Origin: Pseudomonas sp. GM41(2012)
GTDB lineage: Bacteria; Pseudomonadota; Gammaproteobacteria; Pseudomonadales; Pseudomonadaceae
DNA length: 64,000 bases
Reading direction: 5' to 3'
NCBI RefSeq assembly: GCF_000282315.2
Contig: NZ_AKJN02000006.1
Span: 868,001-932,000 of the forward strand
Shown here: piece by piece, positions 9,771 through 18,482 of the stretch
Layout: each line of letters opens with the position of its first letter
Position numbering within the stretch: position 1 is the first letter of the stretch
Program-made: the position numbers and the translations under genes
Notes under the pieces: model-generated
Database searches by the model: none
Seen by the model: the letters and a program-made list of their open reading frames with translations, nothing else
What the model was told of the DNA's origin: nothing

Positions 9771-11360
9771 ATGTCACCCGGTATCCGCCGACAGTCGCTA
9801 GGCCTGGGACTGTTGGCGCTGCTGCTGTTCAGCGCCGGGGTGTATCAGCAGGCGGTGATCGGCTTCGATTCGCGCTTCGTGTTGTTCGCTCAGGAAATGC
9901 TGCGCCACGGGCCGTCCGTTTTTCCGACCACCTATGGCCAGCCGTATGCGGACTATTCGGCGCTTGCGACGCTGTTCACCTGGCTGCTGTCGCTACCGTT
10001 CGGTCAGGTCAACAGCCTGAGTGCCTGGTTGCCGAGCGCCATTGCCGGGGCGGTGATCGTCACGTTGATGTACCGGTTGCTGGCGCCCTACTCCCAGCGT
10101 TGGGCGCTGCTGAGCATCGCCCTGATGCTACTGACCAACACGTTTGTCACCGAAGCCCGTGCCGTGTCCCTGGATCTGATGCTCGCGGCGGTGGCTTTTT
10201 CGGTGTTCTACCTGGGCTATGCCGCCGATCATTTCGCGGCAAAGCGCCGGTGGTGGCTGATCTTTGTCTTGTTGCTGATGGGTTTCGGGATTCGCGGGCC
10301 GATCGGGCTAGTGATTCCCACGGGCATGCTGTGCAGCTATTTCTTGCTCAATCGACAATGGCAGCATTTTTTTGGTTTTGGCCTGATGGCGTCGGTGCTG
10401 CTGGCCTTGTGCATTGGCGTGCTGCTGTGGCTGGCGGAAACCGTCGGCGGCCCGGAGTTCATGCACGACGTGGTGCGCATGCAGTTCATGGGGCGCCTGG
10501 ACGGTAGCGAAGGCGTCAGCGGTTCGCTGTATTACTTCACCAGTTCGGTGGGCAACTATGCGCTCGCGTATCCATTGGCGTTGCTGGTACTGGCCGCCGT
10601 CTGGCTGACAACTCCGCGGCAGGCCGGTCCGGCATTGCGTCTGTTGCAGTACTGCACGGCAGCCGGCCTGATCGTGATGGTCGGGCTCTCGATCCCCCAG
10701 GCCAAAAAGGCCCGCTACCTGCTGCCGGTGTTGCCCATGGCAGCGATCATTGCGGCGTATCCGTTTCAGGTGGCGCAAGGTCGGGTATTCGCCTGGTTGC
10801 GGGGGTTGATGCAAGGGGTGTGGTTGTTGATTCCCGCCCTGTTGGCCGTTGGATTGATGGTCACTCACCGACGTTTTTCCGAGCAATTGCCGCCACTGCC
10901 TGCAATTCTGATCATCCTCGGCGCGCTGCAAGTCATTGCGCTGGCGGTGCTTTTGCGGCCCGGCTGGCGGGCTCAGACACTGGCCTTGTGCGCGGTCCTG
11001 GCGTTGTGGTCGGTCTACATTCTGGTATTCGAACCGGTCGAACGCCGACTCTACGACACCCAGACTTTCAGCCGCGCGGCATTCGCACTGGTCCAGAAAG
11101 ACCCGGCGCCTCTGGTGCTGCACGCCATGGGTAAAGACGCCAAGGCGATCAAGTTCATGGTCAACATCGAGCAGGACTTACAGCCGGTTTTCACCGAATC
11201 GACCCAAGAACTGGAAAACCTTCAGCGGCCAGCGTGGTTGATGATGGATGAAAACGACTACCGCGCCCTGCAGGGCACGCCGTTGGGTGCGTTGCCGCCC
11301 GTGTTGAGCGGCAGTTTCGACAAAAACGATTACATCCTGCTGCACCTCAATCCCTTGTAG
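9771..11360 (+). CDS. ArnT-like GT-C membrane glycosyltransferase (GT39/PMT superfamily), function unknown
   Basis: Polytopic membrane protein of 529 residues with about eleven hydrophobic segments. The first periplasmic loop has FDSRFVLFAQEML, which corresponds in place to the [13 protein letters not shown] loop of ArnT in this operon, followed by YADYSALATLF. It is therefore probably a polyprenyl-phosphate-sugar:lipid transferase, but donor and acceptor cannot be read from sequence. ATG 9771 lies 5 nt after ugd with a poor ribosome site; an in-frame GTG at 9738 would overlap ugd by 28 nt. The TAG stop is supplied by the REP element that follows. Likely the last gene of the arn transcript. 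Confidence 0.8.
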   Translation: MSPGIRRQSLGLGLLALLLFSAGVYQQAVIGFDSRFVLFAQEMLRHGPSVFPTTYGQPYADYSALATLFTWLLSLPFGQVNSLSAWLPSAIAGAVIVTLMYRLLAPYSQRWALLSIALMLLTNTFVTEARAVSLDLMLAAVAFSVFYLGYAADHFAAKRRWWLIFVLLLMGFGIRGPIGLVIPTGMLCSYFLLNRQWQHFFGFGLMASVLLALCIGVLLWLAETVGGPEFMHDVVRMQFMGRLDGSEGVSGSLYYFTSSVGNYALAYPLALLVLAAVWLTTPRQAGPALRLLQYCTAAGLIVMVGLSIPQAKKARYLLPVLPMAAIIAAYPFQVAQGRVFAWLRGLMQGVWLLIPALLAVGLMVTHRRFSEQLPPLPAILIILGALQVIALAVLLRPGWRAQTLALCAVLALWSVYILVFEPVERRLYDTQTFSRAAFALVQKDPAPLVLHAMGKDAKAIKFMVNIEQDLQPVFTESTQELENLQRPAWLMMDENDYRALQGTPLGALPPVLSGSFDKNDYILLHLNPL

Positions 11361-11460
11361 GAGCTGCCGGAGGCTGCGATCTTTTGATCTTATTCTTTTA
11401 GCTCCTCCGCTATTGTTGAAGATCAAAATCAAAAGATCGCAGCCTTCGGCAGCTCCTACA
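11357..11460. repeat. REP pair, class A (inverted)
   Basis: Two inverted copies of the class A palindrome (core GTAGGAGCTGCCGNAGGCTG, then CGATCTTTTGAT) at about 11357-11392 and 11418-11460. The left copy starts inside the last codons of the upstream gene and provides its TAG stop. As RNA it would form a long hairpin and could act as a transcript 3' end. Confidence 0.9.
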
Positions 11461-11475
11461 TGAACCGTGATTAAC

Positions 11476-12036
11476 ATGATGATTACCTTGCGCCGTGCCC
11501 GATCTATCGACGCTGTTGCCCTCCCCGCCATCGAGCGTTCGGCGGCTGAACTGTTTCGCTGCGACCCTTCGCTGGCTTGGCTTGCCGATGCGCAGGTGAC
11601 CGATGCCGAACAGCATCGCCGGGCAATCGAGATGGATGAGGTTTGGGTGGCGCAATCCCCTGATGGCGTACTTATGGGGTTTCTCAGCGCTGTTGAAGTC
11701 GACAACGAACTGCCTATTCAGGAACTGTCCGTCGGACAACACTTCCATGGCCAGGGCGCGGGTCGAAAGTTACTGTTAACCGCCGTTGCACATGCCCGGG
11801 AATGAGGACTCTACGGTCTGACGCTGACCACGTTCCGCGACTTGCTGTGGAATGAACCGTTTTATCAGCGCCTGGGTTTTGAAACATTGAGCCCAGCACA
11901 ATGGGGTCCGCGATTAGCGACTGTATTAAACGACGAAGTCGCCCACGGCTTACCCGGCGAACGGCGTTGTGCGATGCGCTTGTGCCTTAGAGCGGCGCCT
12001 TCAAATCAACCCCCAACGCCTGGGCAAACGCCTTGA
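11476..12036 (+). pseudogene. GNAT acetyltransferase gene interrupted by an in-frame TGA
   Basis: Reading from ATG 11476 gives an N-terminal GNAT part with the acetyl-CoA loop ELSVGQHFHGQGAGRKLL, then a TGA at 11803-11805 directly after HARE. The same frame resumes without shift as GLYGLTLTTFRDLLWNEPFYQRLGFE, the beta5/alpha4 block expected next in this family, and runs open to 12036. A single substitution such as CGA to TGA would explain it. The truncated product (about 109 residues) lacks the C-terminal half of the fold. The 3' end overlaps the convergent LysR gene by 50 bp. Alternatives are a sequencing error or readthrough. The start has no strong ribosome site. Confidence 0.8.
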
Positions 12037-12952
12037 CCAGCGGACTGCGCACGGTGTTATGGCGAAGGATCAGATTGAACGGCGTGACGATGTGGATGAG
12101 GTCCGGACGCACAGCCCGAAACTGCCCCTGAGCGACCATCGATGCGGCGTAATGCTGAGGCAGAAAACCCACGAAACGCCCGGTCTTGATCAACAAAGCC
12201 ACCGCTTCGACCTGGCTGGCCGAGGCGGAAAAGCTGTCGTAGTGGGCAAAATTCAGTTTGTCGCGATGAATCGCGTAGCGGTGGTTGATGCACTCGTAAT
12301 CCTTGAGCACATGACTGCCAATTTCTGCGTCCGGCACCGTGAACAACGGATGACCGACCGCACAATAAACTTCGGAGCGTTCTTCATAAAGCGCGTAGTA
12401 ATCAAACTCTTCGCGCTTCTGATAAACCGGCACGATCCCTGCCACTAACCGCCCCTCTACCACGCCTCTTTCCACTTCATCCAGCTGAGAGGCTTGAAGT
12501 TGGAACCTTACTTTAGGCGATGTCTCATTAATTATTCTAAGCGCAGCAACTAACGGCGAATTAACGTCGGAAATAGTATTGTCAATAACCCCCACACCAA
12601 GGTCACCGATCAGTTCGTTTTGCGCTGAACTAAGGCGATCACGAAAGTTGTCGACCGAGGCAAATAAATCAATGGACGCCTGATACACCAGGCGACCCTC
12701 TTCGGTCAGGTGAAAACCCTCTCGGCCGCGGGTGCACAGGCGCATGCCGATGCGGATCTCCAGGTCGGAGATTTGTTTGCTGATGGCTGCCAGTCCCACA
12801 TTCAGCTCGTTCTGGGCGGCACTGAAACCGCCGGCCTCGACCACGGCCTTGAACACTTTGAGCAGTTTGAAGTCCAGACCGCTGAGGGTCAGCGGTGCCC
12901 GATGACCCGTTTTCAGCGGCGGGTTTCCGGAATTGGAAAGTGGGGTTTCCAT
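11987..12952 (-). CDS. LysR-family transcriptional regulator
   Basis: 321 residues. N-terminal winged HTH (about residues 22-85) with LDFKLLKVFKAVVEAGGFSAAQ and AAISKQISDLEIRIGMRLC; the rest is a periplasmic-binding-protein-like effector domain. It is transcribed away from the C-N lyase/ABC/MmgE cluster with 350 bp between starts, the standard arrangement for a LysR activator of a divergent catabolic operon. A TGGT-N11-ACCA dyad lies 61 bp upstream of its start. The effector is unknown; a dicarboxylic amino compound would fit the cluster. Confidence 0.9.
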   Translation of the reverse strand: METPLSNSGNPPLKTGHRAPLTLSGLDFKLLKVFKAVVEAGGFSAAQNELNVGLAAISKQISDLEIRIGMRLCTRGREGFHLTEEGRLVYQASIDLFASVDNFRDRLSSAQNELIGDLGVGVIDNTISDVNSPLVAALRIINETSPKVRFQLQASQLDEVERGVVEGRLVAGIVPVYQKREEFDYYALYEERSEVYCAVGHPLFTVPDAEIGSHVLKDYECINHRYAIHRDKLNFAHYDSFSASASQVEAVALLIKTGRFVGFLPQHYAASMVAQGQFRAVRPDLIHIVTPFNLILRHNTVRSPLVKAFAQALGVDLKAPL

Positions 12953-13012
12953 AATGCCTATTTACCTCTGGCGCCCTATTCAACAACCTGTGTCCAACAA
13001 CAAAAATAGTGC

Positions 13013-13031
13013 TGGTAAATAATAATGACCA
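13013..13031. promoter_or_regulatory. Candidate LysR-type operator, TGGT-N11-ACCA
   Basis: Perfect 4+4 bp dyad with an AT-rich 11 bp spacer, the T-N11-A geometry recognised by LysR-type regulators. It lies in the divergent region 61 bp upstream of the regulator's start. Short, so chance occurrence is possible. Confidence 0.4.
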
Positions 13032-13217
13032 CAGAAAACCAGGCTTGGCAACCGCTAATAAATCCCGCACATCAGTGCCAACTCACTGATTTCGAACTAT
13101 TAAAAGCTGACACTTCGATCAGCTCTCGCAACGATGCAACTGCCCTCTTGAAAACTGCTTAAGCCGAACCACGCCCGAATCATTTCCGGCAGATGTTCCC
13201 GGCTCTGCACACCGATC

Positions 13218-13243
13218 TGTAGGAGCATGGCTTGCCCGCGATG
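13218..13243 (+). repeat. REP singlet, class C
   Basis: A single copy related to the class C palindrome (TGTAGGAGCATGGCTTGCCC then GCGATG), with ATGG replacing the usual AAGG. It is unpaired, unlike most copies in this window. Confidence 0.75.
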
Positions 13244-13302
13244 CTCTTCGGCGTAACACCAAATGAATTATTAACTTCCGAGCAACGACGAGGAAAACAA
13301 CA

Positions 13303-14730
13303 ATGTCTCAAACCACCGACCGTCTCTGGGGTGCTCGCTTCAAAAGCGGCCCGTCCGAAGCCCTGGCGGCCTTGTCCCGTTGCCCCGAGCGCTACTTTCG
13401 CCTCACCCCGTATGACCTCGCCGGTTCCAAGGCGCATGCCCGTGAATTGCAGCGCGCCGGGCTGCTGAGCGAACAAGAAACCCAGACCATGCTCGACGCT
13501 CTGGAGCGCATCGGTGATGACTTCCGCGCCGGCAGCATCGCGCCGACCCTGGACGACGAAGACGTCCACACCTTCATCGAACGCCTGCTGACCGAACGCC
13601 TCGGCGCCCTCGGCGGCAAGCTGCGCGCCGGCCGTTCGCGCAACGACCAGACCGCCAACGACCTGCGCCTGTTCCTGCGTGATCACGTCCGCACCCTGGC
13701 CGTTGAAGTCCTGGCACTTCAACAAGCCCTGGTGGATCAGGCCGAGCAGCACATCGAAAGCATCTGCCCGGGCTTCACTCACCTGCAGCAAGCCCAGCCG
13801 ATCGTTTTCGCTCACCACTTGCTGGCCCACGCCCAATCCATGTTGCGCGACGTACAACGCCTGGTGGACTGGGACGTGCGCACGTCGCTGTCGCCACTCG
13901 GCGCGGCGGCCATGGCCGGTTCCGCCATCGCGCGCTTGCCGCAGCAGTCGGCCAAGGAAATGGGTTACAGCGGCGTGTGTGAAAACTCAATCGACGCCGT
14001 GGCCAGCCGCGATCACGTTGCCGAGTTCCTGTTTATCGCCAGCATGCTCGGGATCAACATTTCCCGGCTCGCCGAAGAGTTCTGCCTGTGGTCGTCGCGG
14101 CAGTTTCGCTGGGTCGCGCTGGACGATGCCTACGCTACCGGCAGCTCGATCATGCCGCAGAAGAAAAACCCGGACATCGCTGAACTGGCCCGCGGCAAGG
14201 CGGGTCGCCTGATCGGCAACCTGACCGGCCTGCTCTCCACGCTGAAATCCCTGCCGCTGTCGTACAACCGCGACTTGAGCGAAGACAAAAACGGCGTGCT
14301 CGACAGTGTCGACACCCTGTTGCTGGTGCTGCCAGCCATGGCCGGGATGGTCGCGACCATGAAGGTCAACGTCGAAGAGTTGCGTCGTCAGGCGCCACTG
14401 GGTTTCACCCTCGCCACCGAAGTCGCCGACTGGCTGGCCATGCGCGGCGTGCCGTTCAAGGAAGCTCACGAAATCACCGGTGCGCTGGTCCAGGCCTGCG
14501 AGAAACACGACATCGAATTGTGGGAAGCGTCCCCGGCACTGTTGGCCGAGATTGACCCGCGCCTGACCGCGGAAGTGCGCGACAGCCTGACCCTCGAAGC
14601 CGCCATCGCCGCCCGCAGTGGCTGGGGCGGCACCGCGCCGCAACAGGTGCGCGAGCAGATCGGACGGTTGAAAACCGCCCTCGCCGCCCAGCAAGCGTGG
14701 ACCGAAAATTATCAAGGTTTCCGGCTCTGA
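13303..14730 (+). CDS. Argininosuccinate-lyase-like C-N lyase (fumarase/aspartase superfamily)
   Basis: 475 residues with all three superfamily blocks: RSRNDQ at 111-116, FTHLQQAQP around H160, and the signature GSSIMPQKKNPDIAEL from 280 with the catalytic-loop Ser. The fold eliminates fumarate from N-(1,2-dicarboxyethyl) amines such as argininosuccinate. The context is not arginine biosynthesis: a LysR gene is divergent, and a polar-amino-acid importer, two NodB-fold proteins and an MmgE/PrpD protein follow in the same direction. Known relatives of ArgH cleave ethylenediamine disuccinate and iminodisuccinate, so I infer a catabolic lyase. A second true argininosuccinate lyase is the alternative. 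Start: GAGGAAA 6 nt before the ATG. Confidence 0.85.
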   Translation: MSQTTDRLWGARFKSGPSEALAALSRCPERYFRLTPYDLAGSKAHARELQRAGLLSEQETQTMLDALERIGDDFRAGSIAPTLDDEDVHTFIERLLTERLGALGGKLRAGRSRNDQTANDLRLFLRDHVRTLAVEVLALQQALVDQAEQHIESICPGFTHLQQAQPIVFAHHLLAHAQSMLRDVQRLVDWDVRTSLSPLGAAAMAGSAIARLPQQSAKEMGYSGVCENSIDAVASRDHVAEFLFIASMLGINISRLAEEFCLWSSRQFRWVALDDAYATGSSIMPQKKNPDIAELARGKAGRLIGNLTGLLSTLKSLPLSYNRDLSEDKNGVLDSVDTLLLVLPAMAGMVATMKVNVEELRRQAPLGFTLATEVADWLAMRGVPFKEAHEITGALVQACEKHDIELWEASPALLAEIDPRLTAEVRDSLTLEAAIAARSGWGGTAPQQVREQIGRLKTALAAQQAWTENYQGFRL

Positions 14731-14746
14731 AGCAGGACACAAAACC

Positions 14747-14836
14747 TGTGGGAGCGAGCCTGCTCGCGATAGCGGTATGACATTCAACACCCCTGTGCCT
14801 GACCCGCCGCCATCGCGAGCAGGCTCACTCCTACAG
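14747..14836. repeat. REP pair, class B (inverted)
   Basis: Two inverted copies of the class B core GTGGGAGCGAGCCTGCTCGC flanking about 40 bp. It lies between the lyase and the ABC permease, so it sits within the presumed transcript. Confidence 0.9.
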
Positions 14837-14878
14837 GGATTGTGTGTGACCTGAAACACCAGTGTACGGAGAAGCAAC

Positions 14879-15757
14879 ATGAGCCAGACTCAGGCAGAAC
14901 GACTCCAGTCGGAGCGCAAACTGGCGGAAAACCAGTTCGATATCACCCAGTACCACCATGTGCCACGGCGTTACTACGGGCGGATTTTCTTCGCCACCGT
15001 GATCGTCATTGCGATTCTCGGACTGGTGCGAGCCTTCGCCGAAGGCAAGATCGAGTGGTCTTACATCGGCCAGTTCCTCACTTCCCAGGCGATCATTTGG
15101 GGCTTGCTCAACACCATCGTCATGGCGGTGCTGGCGATGGCGTTGGGCATTGTTTTCGGGGTGATCACGGCGATCATGCGCATGTCGGCCAACCCGATCC
15201 TGCGCTACGTGGCGGTGACCTACACCTGGCTGTTCCGCGGTACGCCGCTGATCCTGCAACTGCTGTTGTGGTTCAACCTGGCGCTGATCTTCCCCACCAT
15301 CGGCATCCCCGGCCTGTTCGAAATGGACACCGTGAGCCTGATGACCCCGTTCGTGGCCGCCCTCCTCGGCTTGAGCATCAACCAGGGCGCCTACACCGCC
15401 GAAGTGGTGCGTGCCGGCCTGCTGTCGGTGGACACCGGCCAGTACGAAGCCGCCAAGTCGATCGGCATGCCGCGCCTGCAAGCGCTGCGCCGGATCATCC
15501 TGCCGCAAGCCATGCGGGTGATCATTCCGCCGGTCGGTAACGAGTTCATCGGCATGGTGAAAATGACCTCGCTGGCGAGCGTCATCCAGTACTCGGAACT
15601 GCTCTACAACGCCCAGAACATCTACTACGCCAATGCCCGGGTCATGGAGCTGCTGATCGTCGCCGGTATCTGGTACCTGGCCACGGTCACCGTCCTGTCC
15701 TTCGGTCAAAGCCGTCTGGAGCGTCGTTTCGCTCGCGGCGCCGGCAAGCGTTCTTGA
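14879..15757 (+). CDS. Polar amino acid ABC transporter permease
   Basis: 292 residues, HisM/GlnP family. An N-terminal cytoplasmic extension of about 35 residues precedes a first helix; five or more hydrophobic segments follow. The EAA-loop [21 protein letters not shown] binds the ATPase, and the family's [14 protein letters not shown] is present. Only one permease gene occurs in the cluster, so it probably works as a homodimer. It is 10 nt upstream of the ATPase gene. Confidence 0.9.
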   Translation: MSQTQAERLQSERKLAENQFDITQYHHVPRRYYGRIFFATVIVIAILGLVRAFAEGKIEWSYIGQFLTSQAIIWGLLNTIVMAVLAMALGIVFGVITAIMRMSANPILRYVAVTYTWLFRGTPLILQLLLWFNLALIFPTIGIPGLFEMDTVSLMTPFVAALLGLSINQGAYTAEVVRAGLLSVDTGQYEAAKSIGMPRLQALRRIILPQAMRVIIPPVGNEFIGMVKMTSLASVIQYSELLYNAQNIYYANARVMELLIVAGIWYLATVTVLSFGQSRLERRFARGAGKRS

Positions 15758-15767
15758 GGAGCCCCAC

Positions 15768-16532
15768 ATGAGAAGCATCGTCAAGGCTGTGAGCCTGAAC
15801 AAGTACTACGACCATTTCCACGCGCTCAAGGACATCAACATCGAAGTCGAGCAAGGCGAAGTGCTGTGCATCATCGGCCCGTCCGGCTCCGGCAAAAGCA
15901 CCTTGCTGCGTTGCATCAACCAGCTGGAAAAAATCGACAAGGGTGGTCTTTGGGTCGACGGCGAACTGGTGGGATACCGGATCGTCGGCAACAAGCTGCA
16001 CGAACTCAACGAATCGCAGATCGCCCGTCAACGCCTCTCCACCGGCATGGTGTTCCAGCGCTTCAACCTGTTCCCGCACATGACTGTGCTGCAAAACATC
16101 ATCGAAGGGCCATGCCAGGTGCTCAAGCGTTCGCCCAAAGAAGCGCACGAAGAAGCCTTGGAATTGCTCGCTCGCGTCGGCCTGGCCGACAAGCGCAACA
16201 GCTACCCGATCGAACTGTCGGGTGGGCAGCAACAACGCGTCGCCATTGCCCGAGCACTGGCCATGCGGCCCAAGCTGATGCTGTTCGATGAACCCACTTC
16301 GGCACTCGACCCGGAACTGGTCGGTGAGGTGCTGTCGGTGATGCGCGATCTGGCGCAAACCGGCATGACCATGATCGTCGTCACCCATGAACTGGGCTTC
16401 GCTCGCGAAGTTTCCAACCGCATGGTGTTCATGGACGGCGGGCAGATCGTGGAGGCTGGAAGCCCCGAAGAAATACTAATAAGTCCGCAAAACCCGCGCA
16501 CCCAAAGCTTCATTTCTGCCGTTCGAACCTAA
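15768..16532 (+). CDS. Polar amino acid ABC transporter ATP-binding protein
   Basis: 254 residues, GlnQ/HisP type. Walker [10 protein letters not shown] (37-45), signature [15 protein letters not shown], Walker [15 protein letters not shown] and the H-loop [12 protein letters not shown] are all intact. It energises the importer made with the flanking permease and binding protein. A GAGG ribosome site precedes the ATG. Confidence 0.93.
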   Translation: MRSIVKAVSLNKYYDHFHALKDINIEVEQGEVLCIIGPSGSGKSTLLRCINQLEKIDKGGLWVDGELVGYRIVGNKLHELNESQIARQRLSTGMVFQRFNLFPHMTVLQNIIEGPCQVLKRSPKEAHEEALELLARVGLADKRNSYPIELSGGQQQRVAIARALAMRPKLMLFDEPTSALDPELVGEVLSVMRDLAQTGMTMIVVTHELGFAREVSNRMVFMDGGQIVEAGSPEEILISPQNPRTQSFISAVRT

Positions 16533-16571
16533 GCGTCCTTTGGCGCTCACAACACTCATAAGAGAACGACC

Positions 16572-17396
16572 ATGAAGAACATCGTTATTCCAGCAGTACT
16601 CGCAGGCGTTATGGCTTCCAGCTTCACCTGGGCCGCCGAGCTACCGGCCAGCATCAAAGCAAAAGGCGAGGTCGTGGTAGCGATCATGCCGAACTACCCG
16701 CCGATGGACTTCAAGGACCCGGCCACCAACACCCTCACGGGTCTCGACTATGACCTGGGCAATGCCCTGGCCGAACGTCTGGGCGTGAAGATCAAATGGC
16801 AGGAAACCGGTTTCGAGCAAATGATCAATGCGCTGACCACCGACCGCGTGGACATGGTGATGTCGGGCATGACCGACACTGCCGAACGTCAGGCCAGCGT
16901 GACCTTCGTTGACTACTTCACCAGCGGCCCGCAGTTCTACACCTTGCAGAAGAACAAGGATTTCAACGAGATCATTGATTTGTGTGGCAAGAAAGTCGGC
17001 ACCAGCCGCCGCACCACCTTCCCGGCGGAAATCGCCGAGTGGAGCAAGGCCAACTGCGAAGCCGCCGGCAAGCCTGCGATCAACGTGATCGGCACCGAAG
17101 GCTCGGCCGATGCCCGCGCGCAACTGCGTCAGAGTCGTATCGACGCCGCCATGCAGGGTAGCGAGACCTTGCCCTACCTGAAGACTCAGGAAAAGGACAT
17201 GTACAAAACCGTGGGCCTGCCGATTTCCAAGCAGTTCACCGGGCTGGGTGTGAGCAAGAAAAAGCCTGAGCTGAGTGAGGCGGTGAAAGTGGCGATGCAG
17301 AGCATGGTCGATGACGGCAGCTACCAGACGATCCTGAAGAAGTGGGACCTGGAACTGGGTGCGATCAAGACTGTGACCATCAACGCCGGCAAGTAA
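16572..17396 (+). CDS. Periplasmic solute-binding protein of the amino acid ABC importer
   Basis: 274 residues with a Sec signal peptide (MKNIVIPAVLAGVMASSFTWAA, cleavage probably after WAA). SBP family 3: VVAIMPNYPPMDFKDP, GLDYDLGNALAERLGVK and DMVMSGMTDTAERQ. This fold binds amino acids and related dicarboxylates; the ligand is likely the substrate of the neighbouring lyase (inference). It is last of the three transporter genes, 39 nt after the ATPase gene. Confidence 0.9.
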   Translation: MKNIVIPAVLAGVMASSFTWAAELPASIKAKGEVVVAIMPNYPPMDFKDPATNTLTGLDYDLGNALAERLGVKIKWQETGFEQMINALTTDRVDMVMSGMTDTAERQASVTFVDYFTSGPQFYTLQKNKDFNEIIDLCGKKVGTSRRTTFPAEIAEWSKANCEAAGKPAINVIGTEGSADARAQLRQSRIDAAMQGSETLPYLKTQEKDMYKTVGLPISKQFTGLGVSKKKPELSEAVKVAMQSMVDDGSYQTILKKWDLELGAIKTVTINAGK

Positions 17397-17411
17397 TCTG
17401 GTTCGAAATCG

Positions 17412-17589
17412 CCCCCTCACCCCAACCCTCTCCCCAGGGGGTAGAGGGAGCTGACCGAGGTGATCTTTCGAGGTACTGCGACCTGAGATATCGAGTTGAA
17501 CTCAGGTTTGAAAACGCTGGAGATCGGCCCCCTTTCCCCCTCTCCCCTCTGGGGCGGTCCGACGTTTCGGGAGGGTTGGGGTGAGGGGT
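17412..17589. repeat. MITE-like snap-back element, copy 1
   Basis: About 178 bp with terminal inverted repeats beginning CCCTCACCCCAACCCTCTCC, C/G-rich inner arms and a conserved non-palindromic core (GACCGAGGTG, CGACCTGAGA, GTTGAACTCAGG). The terminal dyad extends 6 bp into local flanks (AAATCG left, CGATTT right). The right arm carries the variant GCGGTCCGACGTTTCGGGAG shared with copy 3. No coding capacity. Confidence 0.85.
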
Positions 17590-17633
17590 CGATTTTGACC
17601 GCACCAACGATCAACAACCGGAGCGCAACACCC

Positions 17634-18482
17634 ATGTCCTCCTCACCCCAACCCACCTGGCCCGACCAGCACAAAGCCTGCCTCGCCCTGGCCTTCGACC
17701 TCGACGGCCCGACCGGCGATGCCATGCTCAACGGTTCGATCTGGCACAAACCCGAGTACTTCGGTTTTGGCGGTTACGGCCCTTACCGCGCCCTGCCACG
17801 AATCCTCGATGTGCTCGACGAGTACCAAATCCCGACGACGTTCTTCGTCCCGGCCTGGGTCGTGGAGAACTGGCCGAAACAGTGCCAGGCGATTGTCGAG
17901 CGCGGGCATGAAGTGGCCTACCACGGCTACAAACACGAATCCTTTTACGCCCTGACGCTGGAACAGCAAAAGGACGTGATGAAGAAATCCCGCGAGGTGT
18001 TCTGGAAGCACTTGAACATCCGCGCCGAAGGGTTTCGCACCCCGTCCGGTGACTGGCGGGCCGAAACCCCGGCGATGCTGGTGGAGGCCGGCGTGACCTA
18101 CTCCAGCAGCATGCGCGGTGATGACCGGCCGTACCTGGTAAAAGTGCCGGGGCACGAAACACCGTTGGTGGAAATCCCCGGTCGCTGGGAAATGGACGAC
18201 TACGCCTCCCTCGCCTACACCCGCGCGCCGGACTTTCCTTCCGGGCTGGACCGCACCGCCAGCTACGCGCTGACCCTCGATAACTGGTGCCGCGAATACG
18301 ACGGTGCCATGAACGAAGGGCTGTGCCTGACCACTCTGTTCCACCCCAAGATCACCGGCAAACCAGGACGCATCCTGCTGCTGGAAAAACTCTTCGAACA
18401 CATGCGCCAGCGCGATGACGTGTGGTTCGCCACGTGCCGCGATGTCGCCCAGTGGTGGCTGAAGGAGCATCACCATGGCTGA
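17634..18482 (+). CDS. NodB-fold (polysaccharide deacetylase family) amidohydrolase 1
   Basis: 282 residues. The N-terminal Asp pair is in LAFDLDGPTGDA (D22, D24), in place of the usual TFDDGP, and the metal His pair is in AYHGYKHES (H97, H101). PSGDWRAETP, SSSMRGDDRPY and TLFHPKITG correspond to later NodB motifs. No signal peptide is evident, so it is cytoplasmic, unlike wall-acting deacetylases. NodB-fold relatives without signal peptides include PuuE-type allantoinases and cyclic imidases, so a small amide or imide substrate is likelier than a polysaccharide. ATG 17634 has GGAG 11 nt upstream; upstream in-frame codons belong to the repeat element. Overlaps the next gene by 8 nt. Confidence 0.82.
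   Translation: MSSSPQPTWPDQHKACLALAFDLDGPTGDAMLNGSIWHKPEYFGFGGYGPYRALPRILDVLDEYQIPTTFFVPAWVVENWPKQCQAIVERGHEVAYHGYKHESFYALTLEQQKDVMKKSREVFWKHLNIRAEGFRTPSGDWRAETPAMLVEAGVTYSSSMRGDDRPYLVKVPGHETPLVEIPGRWEMDDYASLAYTRAPDFPSGLDRTASYALTLDNWCREYDGAMNEGLCLTTLFHPKITGKPGRILLLEKLFEHMRQRDDVWFATCRDVAQWWLKEHHHG

Larger units (their letters stand above)
12953..13302. promoter_or_regulatory. Divergent promoter region between LysR gene and C-N lyase cluster
   Basis: 350 bp without a gene. It contains the TGGT-N11-ACCA dyad at 13013-13031 (a LysR T-N11-A box), a class C REP singlet at 13218-13243, and the ribosome site GAGGAAA at 13290-13296 before the lyase ATG. It is more AT-rich than its surroundings, as expected for a regulatory region. 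No clear sigma-54 or sigma-70 pair could be assigned. Confidence 0.5.

Noticed and set aside
13303..14730. Calling the lyase argH outright
   Set aside because: Motifs allow it, but the catabolic neighbourhood makes the arginine-biosynthesis role doubtful, so no symbol is given.
17496..17633. 46-codon upstream extension of the first NodB-fold gene
   Set aside because: Encoded by the snap-back repeat. ATG 17634 has its own ribosome site and the expected family start.
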